Source: Reclinomonas americana ATCC 50394
Taxonomy: Eukaryota; Jakobida; Jakobea; Jakobida
Length of the DNA: 32,691 bases
Direction of reading: 5' to 3'
Assembly: GCA_048213135.1 (NCBI GenBank)
Contig: PS015163.1
Coordinates: 92,597 to 125,287, forward strand
The stretch's first letter is position 1. The number at the start of each line of letters is the position of its first letter. Below the pieces are notes generated by a model that made no database searches, had not been told where the DNA came from, and saw nothing but the letters and a program-made list of their open reading frames with translations. Made by a program: the position numbers and the translations under genes. Below, in pieces: positions 1 to 9,783 of the stretch.

Positions 1-310
1 ATTCATCTTTTCTTCTTCTGCTGCTGATGCTGCTTGTGCTGCTGTTTCTCCATCTTCTCTCTCTCTGTCTCCCTCCCCTTTTTCAGTTCTTCTTCTTGTT
101 CTTCGTCTTCTTCTCCTTGTAGTTCTTCTCATTCTTCTTCTTCTTCTTCTTCTGCAGCTGCTGCGAGCAATGCTTCTTCTCAACTCTCTCTCCCTCTCTC
201 TCTCCCCCCTCTTCTGCTTCTATCCTCGCCTCTTCTTGTTCTTTTTGTTGTCGCTGTTGTTGGTGTCGTTATTCTTCTTCTTCTTCCTCCTTGTTGTCTT
301 CTCCTGCTTC

Positions 311-685
311 TCATTCTTCTTGTTCTTTCTTCTGCTGCTGCTCCGTCTGTTCCTCCTTGTCCTCCTCCTCCTCCCATTCTTCTTCTTCTTGCTCTTCCGT
401 CTCACAGTCACTCACCCACTGAATCACTTGATCCCTGCGCAGTTCCTGCACATGCTCCGGTCGCTCACGCGTCACCGCCGTGTAGAAGTTCTCCAGCTCG
501 ACCTCGCCGTGCCCGCGAAACACCGCACAAGCAAGGTAGTTCCAGCTCTGAGAGACAGAGAGAGAGAGGAAGAGACAGAGTGAGTGAGAAAGGGATGACT
601 AAGTGCGCTTAATGTCGACTAGGCGACGCCTTAGGTGCCANNNNNNNNNNNNNNNNNNNNACGGACGGACCGTTACGGTTAGGTC

Positions 686-721
<36 letters not shown>

Positions 722-770
722 TGTGTGTGTGTGTGAGTGTGTGTGTGTGTGTGTGAGTGTGTGTGTGTGA

Positions 771-809
<39 letters not shown>

Positions 810-1080
810 AAAGAGTGTGTGTGAGAGAGAGAGAGAGAGTGATCCAGTGAGAGGGTGACGAGTGTACGTGTGGTGTGCAAGTACGTGAGTGACAGGCGAG
901 TGAGAGGATGCAGTGTGTGAGAGAGCGTGTCTGTGTGTGCTTGCAAGTCTCTCTCTCTCTCCTTGTCTCTTCTCTCACACACACCTGCACATACTGAGCG
1001 GCCTCTGCAAAGGGAACAACGGGCTCTGTTGGCTCAGGCGGCGGTTCATCCTTCTTCGCCGGTGGCTTCTTTGGCGGCAT
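311..1080 (-). CDS. Small acidic hypothetical protein, two exons
   Basis: Proposed exon 1 is 985-1080. It starts with ATG and encodes a lysine/proline-rich N-terminus (MPPKKPPAKKDEPPPEP) ending in EAAQYVQ. The donor is CAG|GTGTGTG. Exon 2 is 311-547, after the acceptor CTCTCAG, and continues in phase with SWNYLACAVFRGHGEVELENF. A globular stretch of about 50 residues is followed by a run of Glu/Gln/Lys that ends at a TGA. The product would be about 110 aa. The globular part reads like real protein, but I do not recognise a family. MPPKK-type starts are common in axonemal proteins, which is only a weak hint. The intron of 437 bp contains a TG microsatellite and a 20-N gap, so another exon could be hidden. 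The 3' end could instead be a splice donor in the GA-rich strand. Confidence 0.45.
690..830. repeat. (TG)n microsatellite with GAGT interruptions
   Basis: Nearly pure TG dinucleotides, broken by GAG and TAC, start about 30 bp after the 20-N gap at 641-660. The repeat lies inside the inferred intron of the small acidic gene. Repeats of this kind probably caused the assembly breaks. Confidence 0.9.
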
Positions 1081-2099
1081 TGTTGATGTCAAAGACTTGC
1101 TGAAAACGGCCAAGCATGACAATGAGTCATTTGCAATTGTACATGTCCAAATGATAAGTCACGCGAAACGCCGCGAAAGAGAAAGTCAAAGAAACGGGGC
1201 ATCGACGTCTACCTGCTGGCGGTGTAGCTCCTTGTGATTCTGCACGACGTCTCTCTTGAACAGGTGATCAAGAATGGAGACCCATGGTCAGAGACTCATG
1301 CCACTGATGACCATACACCCCCTTGCGCATGCGTTGACGGCAATCCTTTTTTCGCTGCGCAGGCGTGGTTCATTGATGTGCATCGTCGCTGCTGCATACT
1401 GTCATCATCATTCCATCTATGAGCACTCTGGGATGGTTTGCCAACACCTCGTCGGGTGCCCTGGCCCACAACGGAGCGCACCCATTTGGCCACATGCCAG
1501 GGATTGCTGTGTACCATATCCGCGTCAGCGAGAGTGCCGTCAAGACTGATCATGAGAGCTGCGCGTGGACGTACAGTTTTTGCATTCAACTTGAACTACA
1601 TAAACACCCGGTGCCCCCTCCAATGGCACATAGCGCCGCGTAAGTACTGCGACAAACTTGGCACTCTCATCACACGGTGGTTGCCTCTCAGCTGACATAG
1701 TGTTGATTGGCCAGGGTTGTCTGGGACAAAGATCCAATGTTTATGTTTCAAGCGAGCTCCATTCTTTTTGGGGGTTTCTGCGAGGTATAGAATGAGACTC
1801 AACCTGTGTCAGTAACCCCCTCTGTAGGGCAGCGCGGTGGTAGTGATTCCTGTCTTTCTCTCCAACCTGCTACGTGCACATTCGAGCTGTTCAATGAAGA
1901 GCGATTGACTCTCTTGCAAGAACGGGTAGTGGCCAGGCGCCGCATGAATATTCTTGCCCTCAAACTCAGAGGACGATGCATGCACAGCTAGTGGCCAGCG
2001 GTCATGGGGTCTGTGGCTTCGAGAGCTGTAAGTGCTAAACCGGAGAAGTTTCACTCATCGGCTGCGATTCACAGCTCCTCAATCTCCACGCGCTGCGGC
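1081..2099. other. Spacer with no recognisable gene
   Basis: About 1 kb between the start of the acidic gene and the 3' end of the peptidase gene. It has short open frames on both strands, none with a family signature. Unlike the rest of the window it has no long microsatellite and looks more balanced in composition. It could hold regulatory sequence for the leftward acidic gene or a decayed element. I see nothing more specific. Confidence 0.5.
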
Positions 2100-2930
2100 T
2101 CAGTTCAGCACAAACAAGCGGTAGCCGACAAAGTCGTCGTAGGTGTAGGTGGCGCGATCGAAGCCTGTGCCGCACAATGTCAGTCTCTTTGCGCGCGGAG
2201 AAAGGAAGGGGATTTGATTTTTTCCGCACCTGGATCATTGATGAGGAAGTTGCCATTGTCGTCCCAGCCGACCAGCAGCACAAAGTGACGGCCGTTCATC
2301 ACGTCTGCGGGCGGAGCGTGTTACACAAACGCCACACATCGTGAAGAAGGAGCAAGGAGCGCAACTGGCAATGACCACGGTGTGGCCGTCGCTCAAGTAC
2401 GCCTTGATCTGGTCGGGCGTCAGGCCGGTCTTGGTGAGAATCGGGCCTGGCAGTCACGCGCGTTACACAAGGTGTGGTGGCGGATGAAATGGAAGAGAGG
2501 GGGAGAGCGTGCATACCCTTCCACGTGATGCGTGCCGGGTTGATGTTCGGCACCACCGACTCCTCCAGGTCGTTGCCGGAGTCGTAGCCGCCGTGCGACT
2601 TGAGCCACGCATTCAGCGTGCCCGGGTTAGAGGGCTGGCCCGCAATGGTGATATTGTGGCCACCGAGGCTCATGGAGACGGAGCTCTGGTGGAGGGGAAA
2701 GGGAGGGAGGGATAGAGAGAGAATGAGGAGGAGAAGAAAGAAAGGAGAGGAGGAAAGAAAGAAAGAAGAAGAAAAACAAAACAACAACAACAAGAACAAG
2801 AACAACAACAAGATGAACGAGAAGAAGAAGAAGAAGGATGCGAGAAGAAGGAGGAGGATGTGGAGGAGGAGATCAAGGAGGAGGAGGAGGAGGAAGAGGA
2901 GGAAAAGAAGCAAGGAGAAGAAGAAGAAGA

Positions 2931-2978
<48 letters not shown>

Positions 2979-3462
2979 NNNNNNNNNNNNNNNNNNNNNN
3001 NNNNNNNNNNNNNNNNNNNNNNNNNNNNNNNNNNNNNNNNNNNNNNNNNNNNNNNNNNNNNNNNNNNNNNNNNNNNNNNNNNNNNNNNNNNNNNNNNNNN
3101 NNNNNNNNNNNNNNNNNNNNNNNNNNNNNNNNNNNNNNNNNNNNNNNNNNNNNNNNNNNNNNNNNNNNNNNNNNNNNNNNNNNNNNNNNNNNNNNNNNNN
3201 NNNNNNNNNNNNNNNNNNNNNNNNNNNNNNNNNNNNNNNNNNNNNNNNNNNNNNNNNNNNNNNNNNNNNNNNNNNNNNNNNNNNNNNNNNNNNNNNNNNN
3301 NNNNNNNNNNNNNNNNNNNNNNAACAAGACGAAGAAAGAGGAAGACCAACAACACAGGCACGAGCATGATGCAAGCATCCCTCTCTCTCAATCTCTCTCA
3401 CTCATTCCTCATCTCAATCACTCAGCAGCATGCGCACATTCTCATCCTTCCACACAGTCTCC

Positions 3463-3501
<39 letters not shown>

Positions 3502-3943
3502 TCTCTTCTTTTGTTCCGAACCATGAGGCATCCCACAGCGCACACAGTCTCCGTCTCAATCAAGTCCTTGCCCCTGCACACACACACACGCACACAAGAG
3601 AGAGAGAGTGAGAATGAGCACACACACACACACACACACACTCTCTCTCTCTCTCACGCACCAGCGCGAATCACACTGCTTATACAGCGGATACGCAAAC
3701 GGAGTAACACCATCAGGCGTGAACTCAGTCTGCACACGCACACACGCACACACGCACGCACACACACATACACACACACACACACACACGAATGAGTTTA
3801 TTATCAGACACACACAGAGAGAGTGCATTCTCTCATTGCTTGCACGCAACAGTCACATGTCGCAACAAGCGCGACTCTGTCAGTGAGGCCAGCAGTGCCA
3901 CACTCACAAGCAGAGAGATCAGCAGGAGAGCACTCGACTTCAT
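2100..3943 (-). CDS. Secreted C39-like (papain-fold) cysteine peptidase
   Basis: Seven exons join in phase to 200 aa: 3851-3943, 3662-3729, 3522-3573, 2517-2685, 2366-2446, 2230-2304 and 2100-2164. Residues 1-22 are a clear signal peptide (MKSSALLLISLLVSVALLAS). The body matches the Peptidase_C39_2 family (PF13529): YPLYKQCDSRW near residue 45, ETVCAVGCLM with candidate catalytic Cys65/Cys69, the NPGTLNAWLKSHGGY block near 90, His161 in GRHFVLLVGWDDNG and Asp178 in LINDPGF. The family is typically a secreted peptidase; its substrate is unknown. The 344-N gap and GA repeats fall in the third intron, and all coding sequence appears present. Introns 1 and 5 open with GTTGCG. Reading intron 5 this way gives TVVIANVMNGRHFV, which fits the family better than the alternative donor. 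Confidence 0.85.
2931..2978. repeat. (GA)n tract abutting the N gap
   Basis: Pure GA dinucleotides run into the 344-N gap that starts at 2979, preceded by a 200-bp purine-rich stretch of GAA/GGA. It lies in intron 3 of the peptidase gene. Confidence 0.9.
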
Positions 3944-4084
3944 GTCTCAGACAACAATAACGAGAGAATGACGGATTGGCAGCTCTTCGGAGGACATGAT
4001 TGCCCTTTCGATATTGATATGTGCTTGTGGCAAACCTATCTCCTGCATCATCCTCAAGTCGAATTCATCAAGTTTCACACATGA

Positions 4085-4396
4085 CAGGCCTTTTCCCAGA
4101 CACAAGAATTCCATGCATCATTGTGCCATTCCTTCCCCCCCTTTCTGTTCTCAGACACAAGCAATCCATCCACCAGCACACGCCACGTGCTATTCCTTCC
4201 CCTTTTTCGGTTCTCACTTGAGGCACTTGGTACTTTGCAGCACTCACTGGCCCTTTCCCAAACATACATCATCGTGCCGTTCCTTTCCCCTTTCCTGTCC
4301 TCACTTGAGGCCCTTGATACTTCGTAGCTGGCCCTTCCCTCACACAAGCATTCCATTCACCAACACAGCGCCATTCCTTCCCCCTTTTCCGTCTCC
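4085..4396. repeat. Degenerate tandem repeat, about three to four units
   Basis: The phrase CCATTCCTTCCCC(C)TTTC.GT.CTC recurs near 4130, 4192, 4282 and 4370, with shared spacers such as ACACAAGCATTCCATCCACCA and CTCACTTGAGGC.CTTG.TACTT. Unit length varies from about 60 to 100 bp. The array sits between the peptidase start and the transporter stop and ends at that stop codon. Confidence 0.7.
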
Positions 4397-4399
4397 CTC

Positions 4400-7300
4400 T
4401 CACTTGAGCAGGTGCGCCACATCGTCGACATTGACGCCGCGCGAATTCAGCAGCGACGACAACTGTGACCAGGTGATCGAGTCGGTGCCGTGCTGGTGGC
4501 GCGCCTCACGCATGAGGGCCTCCAGATCCTCCGGCTGCAGAACAGAGTGGTCGCGCAGTGTCGAGTGCACGTGCAGGAGCGACATGGATGAGGGAGCCGG
4601 CAGCGCCAGAGTGCTCATGGTGCGTGCGGCGCCGGGCGTGGCAGCCGCGGGAGTGGCGGTGGCGGTCGCGGTGGTGGGAATCAGCTCAAAGTGCTTCGGG
4701 TTCACCGGGCGCACGACGTACTGCGCGGCGAAAGCCAAGCTCATCAGACCCACCATGGTGTACCTGCGGACGACTGCGTGTGAGTTCCCTCTCCTTGTCA
4801 AACATAAAACCGCCTCGCCACGCAACATGGTGCTGTTGTAGAGGAACGGCGTCGGGTCGACCGTGCCGGGCGGCATGATTTCCACCAACTTTGACAGCGT
4901 CAGCGTCTTGGTTTCGATGAGATCCGACGCCTTCTCCACTGGCGCCAGGAACTTCTCTTGGAACTTGCTAGGGTCCACCTGGGGTGAGGAGGAGAAAAGA
5001 AAGAGAGAGAGAGGGAGATGCAGTGAGCTTGCGCACAGAAAGTACAATCGAGAAAGACAGAGGTTGGAGGAGCAAGAGAGAGCAACTGCGCAGTCGATAA
5101 GAGAATCCTCAACTCTCCTCTCTCCAGCGTCTGTTTCACGTATACATTTCTCTGTGTCCATTTCACTCTCTCACTCTCTCTGAATCCTCGATCCTCCTAC
5201 CACTCTCATTCACATCCGACATATCCTCTCTCTCCCTGAATCGATTTCCCTCCCATCTCGCGCGCGCCCTCTGTGAAAATTTGTACCTCACTTCTCCATT
5301 TTTGCAGCTCTCTCTCCTCACTCGATCGCTACTTCTGTGCACACTCTCACGCTTGCGCTCGTCAGTCTCTCACAGTGACGACTTTCAGTCTCCACCTCAC
5401 TCTCTCGCCACATATCCTCTACTGCATTTGTAATGCGCTGTTTTCTCTATCACTCTAGCACTCTCCCCTCCACTCTGTGCACACGAAAACACTTCTCGCT
5501 CCCTGCCTCTCCGACTCTCACAATTGCGCTCCTCAGCCCCGCCTCGCTCTCTTGCCTCCTTTCATCCTTGAACTTAAACCCTCTCCATCCGCTAGCTCTC
5601 TTTGCGTCTCACTCTCCCCTCCGCGCTCTTTTTCTTTCCACCTCTTCTCGCCACCTTCCTCTCCAACTCTCACACTTGCCTCAGCCCCCGCCTTCCTCTC
5701 TTGCCCCCTTTCGTCCTTGATCTTCATCTCTCTCCTTGCCTGCTCTCCCTCACTCTCCTTCACCACCTCTCTCTCCCTTCCGTCCACGCCACTCTCTCTC
5801 TCTCTCTCTCTCTCTCCCCCCCCCTACCCTCCTTCCCCTTCCCCGCTCCTTCTCACCTTGGTCAGCAAATCATCGATCGCCGCCTTCTCCGCCCCGCTGC
5901 GCTGCGTCAGCACCACAATGGGACCGGCGAGAGAGCCCGTGGTCGAGCCGAGCAGCATGCGTCCGTGATTGGCGCCCACATACTTGGCGCCAAACAACTC
6001 GGCCTCGTAGGCCGGCAGAATGGCGTAGGTGCCGCCCATGAACGAGACGGCGAGCCACGTCACTCCCACAAACGCATACAACATCACCGGCGACTTGCTC
6101 TCGATCACCGAACTCACAATGGTCGGTGTAACGAGGTACCTGGAGGGAGGAGGAGACAAGGCCAGGAAATAATGAGGCAGACGCCATGCTATAGCACAAA
6201 GAGCTCGCGCGCTCGAGGCGCAACAGAGGAATACTGCCGAGGGTGAACAGCGTAAAGGCCTTGCGCACGCCAAACTTGTCGGCGAATTGCGCCCACCCCA
6301 GACGACCGCCGAGGTTGCCGGAGGCCAGCACCAGCAAGAACGCAGAGGCGAAACCCGCGGTCACCAGCTCCGGCAGAGAGCGAGTGAAAATCTCACTCAT
6401 CACTGCCGCGACAAGCACTCATGAGAACTACACATAGTTACGAAGAAGCACTTCCTCATCCCATTCACTCACGTACCACTCTCTCACCCCTCTAAAGTCT
6501 TTCCCACTCTCTTCCCCCTCACTCCATCTCTCTGGAACGCAACTCGGCTTCGACACGCTCATCAGCGCCACACCGCCCGTGGCCATGCACGTGAATGTGG
6601 TGGCCAGCAGCCAAAACTGCGGCGTCTTCATCACCTGCGAAAAGTGCACATTGCCGGCGGTGGAACCGAGACCCGTCTTCGGAGCAACGTAGCCGGCCGG
6701 TGCGTAGCCCGGCGCCGGACGGCGCAGAGAAAATGCCGCGAGCAGCATGATGCACATGTACGTTGCGCCAATGATGCTCAGCGCTGCGGTGGCGCCGGTG
6801 TTGCCGCTGCCGACCACATACACGCCCTGCGTGGGGGAAGCACAGAGAGCGCGTGTGTGAGTGGAGACAGAGAGGGTGGGGAGAGCGCGGCGAGTCGTTA
6901 CCTCCTGCAGCAGCGAGCCTTGTGACAGGGTGGCCAGATCCATCGAATTGGCCACGACGACCTGCGCGCGGGAGGGTGAGGGAAGAAGAGAGGCATGAGA
7001 TGGCAACGCCACACAAGATGCTACGGACGACATGGTTCACTCAATCTCACGTTGTGCAGCGACGTCACCGACGATAGAAAGAGCAGTGCACTATCCACTG
7101 TATGACAGAAACAGAGTGCCTGCTCGTCGTGTCAAGTACAGAGAGCAACAAGCATCGCAAGGCCATCCTCACGCTCGAATGGGCGAGGGGCGAGACGTGA
7201 AAAGGCTGACAGAGAATTGCAGGGTTCCATTACCCAAATCTTTACGTGTGGCCAAGATCAGAAGAGACGTGCAAGACAGAAACAAAGAGCACGATAATCT

Positions 7301-9249
7301 CGCCGAGGACACAGAAAACAAGATGCTGCTGTCCCATATTCACGCTCGACGAAGCACACACGAGCGATGAAGAGCAGATGCAGCAGAAATCGCGATTGTC
7401 GCGATAATGACAGAAGCAGCAGGGTGTACAGCCGCGACATGCAAGACAGGAGAATGACACCGACATAACGGTACCAATGCCCCGTCCTAACGCTCGACAA
7501 AGCACCAATAACTTACGGAACCACCGTTTCCCGCCCCTTCCCCTCCCCTCCCCTCCCCTATCTCCCCCTTCTCCGCCCTTTCCCTTTTCTGCTCACCTCC
7601 TTGAGCGCATCACCAACATTGGCAAACAGCTTGCCATCCTTGGAGATCACCTCGACCGCGTCGGCCGGCCCGAGATACGTCGGCAGGCGGGAGAATTTCT
7701 TCATCAAGTACGAGACCGCGGGCGCAAAGAAGAGTGCACCAGAGCCGAATCCGGCAATGGTAATGCCTCCCGCCAGCGCACGACGATCGGGGAACCACTG
7801 GATGAGCGCCTGCACCGGCGGCGTGTATCCCAATCCCACGCCAGTACCGCCTGTGGTGGTGCGCGCAGTCAGTGAGTCAGCACGAGGAGAATGGATGGAA
7901 GGGCAACAATAAAATGAACGCAACCGAGCACTCCGTAGCCAAGATACACCAGCCACAGCTGGTGCGTGGCCACTCCAAGAGCCGACAGCATCACGCCGCC
8001 ACCAAAGCACAGCGCCGCCGTAACCATGGCCGCTCGCATGCCGACACGCGTTTGCCACTTGCCGCCGAGCGCAGCAGAAATGCCCTGCATGGCCAGCACC
8101 GTGGCCATCGGGTACGTGGCCTCGGCCAGCGACCAATCCGAGGCCGCTGGCGCCACAAAACCGTACTCACGTGACAAGGCACCCGACATGGCCGACCACG
8201 CATACACCGAGCCAATGCCTGCGATCGCACAGCGTACAGTGAGAAAACGGGAGGAAAGAAGGAAACAGACCGGCGCCGCAGCACCATAAACGGACAAGAT
8301 CTAGAGGGGAATCTGTATGCCAAGCAAAAACAAACGCAGGAAACTAACGAAATGGAATGGAGGACATGCCATGCACAAAACAGGAATCACAAGAGGCATG
8401 TAACAGCTCACCAAACTGAAATGATCACGACGCAACACGACAGACAGACAAGTGGCGTCGCATATGCAGATGTGCAGTCAGAAAACAGAAAGACAAGTGA
8501 ATGAAAGAAAGAGTGTGTGACTCTCGCAGTCGATATCTGCTGAGTGACAATGGATGAATACGAGAATGTAAGCGTGTGAGAGAGAGTGCGTATGAGTGTT
8601 TCTCACTCGCCTGCATGTCTGCACTCACAGGCACGTGAGAAACAGTGCGAGACAAGTGAGAAACAGTGTGTGTCTTGCTCCCATCTTCCCTTTCTCTTTC
8701 TCTTGATCATCTTTGCACTCACAGGCACGAGAGAAAGAGCGTGTTTGTCTCACTTTCTCTCCTCCCTCTCCCTCTCTCTCACGATCAGTCTTCTTCATGT
8801 CTGGAGAGCGCGTGTGTGTCTTGCTCCCTTCCCTTTCTCATGATCATCTTGCTCCTTCTCTGAACTCACATGCCCTTAAAAGAGAGTGCGTGTGTGCCTT
8901 GCTCCCTTCCTCTCTCACATACACACACAATCATTCTTCTGCTGCAGAAGAGAGCGCGAAACAGACAAGTCAATCAGTGCCACCTCTCCTCCCCTTTTCC
9001 TCCCCTTTCCCTCCCGCTTCTCCTTACGCAACACACATGACAGCCGAGCGCAGGCACCATCATCAACCAGCGATTCGTGAACGATGGCGATGCAACACCA
9101 GTGTCGGGGCCGGCCAATCGCTGCCACAGAGAAGACGTAGACGACGACTTGGCCTCAGTGGAGGCCAGTCGCGCGACCAGAGAGCCCTTGAGTGCTGCAT
9201 GGAGAGGCGAGGTGGTGGCGCGAAGAGAGCGCGACAGAGTCGACAGCAT
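4400..9249 (-). CDS. Major facilitator transporter, oxalate/formate antiporter (OFA) type
   Basis: Nine exons total 2085 nt (694 aa) with every phase consistent: 9033-9249, 7925-8218, 7597-7850, 6902-6961, 6544-6826, 6225-6402, 5857-6139, 4827-4978 and 4400-4763. Signature blocks of the OFA family of 12-helix carriers are visible: NRWLMMVPALGCHVC then IGSVYAWSAMSG (first helix), GYTPPVQALIQWFPDRRALA, GFGSGALFFAPAVSYL, then after the central loop TPQFWLLATTF, KPMMSEIF, NLGGRLGWAQFADKFG and MGGTYAILPAYEAELFG. Homologues move carboxylates such as oxalate, formate or lactate; the substrate here cannot be read. The first 40 residues are Arg/Ser/Leu-rich without acids and resemble a mitochondrial presequence. 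About 90 residues follow the last helix, an Ala/Thr linker and a helical tail. An in-frame ATG also exists at 9471, but the 9249 start gives the cleaner presequence. Five of eight introns open with GTTGCG. Confidence 0.9.
5170..5850. repeat. Pyrimidine-rich intron of the transporter gene
   Basis: Most of the 878-bp intron 7 is CT-rich on the plus strand (GA-rich in the transcript), with a (CT)n run near 5790-5816 and a C run after it. Open frames here are composition artefacts of Ser/Leu/Pro codons. No exon is needed, because flanking exons join in phase (LLTK to VDPSKF). Confidence 0.8.
8575..8945. repeat. Degenerate minisatellite in transporter intron 1
   Basis: Units built from GAGAG.GCGTGTGTGTCTTGCTCCCTTCC.TTTCTC, a TGATCATCTT core and ACTCACAGGCACG/ACTCACATGCC recur at about 70-90 bp spacing (around 8583, 8665, 8735, 8808 and 8883). 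All lie within intron 1 (8219-9032). Confidence 0.7.
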
Positions 9250-9491
9250 CTGCGTGCTCGTCTCACGCACTGAATGGAGAGGAGACGAGGTGCGCGCTGA
9301 GCTGAACAAGACGCTGATTGTCGATGGGACAGTTCGCGAGCGGACTGCATCAGTTGCCGCCGACAACTTCACAAGCACAAACAGTGAACTGCATGTCAGC
9401 TTCTGTAGCAGATAACAGCGCGAGGTCATGCAGATTGAAAGAGCGCGAAGGGAGTGACGTTGCATAATCATAAGAAGAACTTCGAATTCGC

Positions 9492-9509
9492 GATCATGAA
9501 TTCATGATC
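9492..9509. promoter_or_regulatory. Perfect 18-bp palindrome upstream of transporter
   Basis: GATCATGAATTCATGATC is its own reverse complement. It lies about 240 bp before the transporter ATG, in the spacer between that gene and the 3' end of the first glycosyltransferase. A smaller palindrome, CGAATTCG, is at 9483-9490. Perfect dyads of this size suit a dimeric DNA-binding protein, but no factor can be named. Confidence 0.35.
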
Positions 9510-9783
9510 AGGGACGATTGTGCACGTGTGTTGTATGATATGATGACATATGTTGTATTACAGGAATATGGAGGGTCCATATGGAGCATGAGGTGCTTTG
9601 TTGTGAAGGTCATTCGTCACGTTGTCAGAATGTGGTGAATGAAATGTTTGTTCTCTCGGAGCGCCTCACAAGTCTGCTGCCCCTCTGCAGGAGATCGTGG
9701 ACTGCCTCGACACTATCCTCGATGCTTTGCCTTCCAGTATCTCTGCAATGAATCGATCAGTCCCTGACAACGTACTCCTCCTT

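Noticed and set aside
34-612. Long open frames of Ser/Leu (plus strand) at the left edge
   Set aside because: They follow TTC/TCT/CTC repeats. The opposite strand carries the more protein-like acidic gene.
690-830. CRISPR-like or telomeric array
   Set aside because: It is a simple TG microsatellite without spacer structure; the organism is a eukaryote.
1234-1700. Overlapping short frames on both strands
   Set aside because: No family motif, no coherent splice partners and no preference for either strand.
2305-2335. A 31-nt intron (GTGGCG...CGCAG) in the peptidase gene
   Set aside because: Too short, and it leaves an insertion in the family alignment. The GTTGCG donor at 2365 gives a 61-nt intron and a clean family match.
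2600-3611. Long plus-strand frames of Lys/Arg/Glu across the gap
   Set aside because: They are translations of GA repeats and Ns. The minus-strand peptidase exons explain the real coding content.
5433-6246. Plus-strand frames over the CT-rich stretch
   Set aside because: Low-complexity translation of an intron and the antisense of transporter exons.
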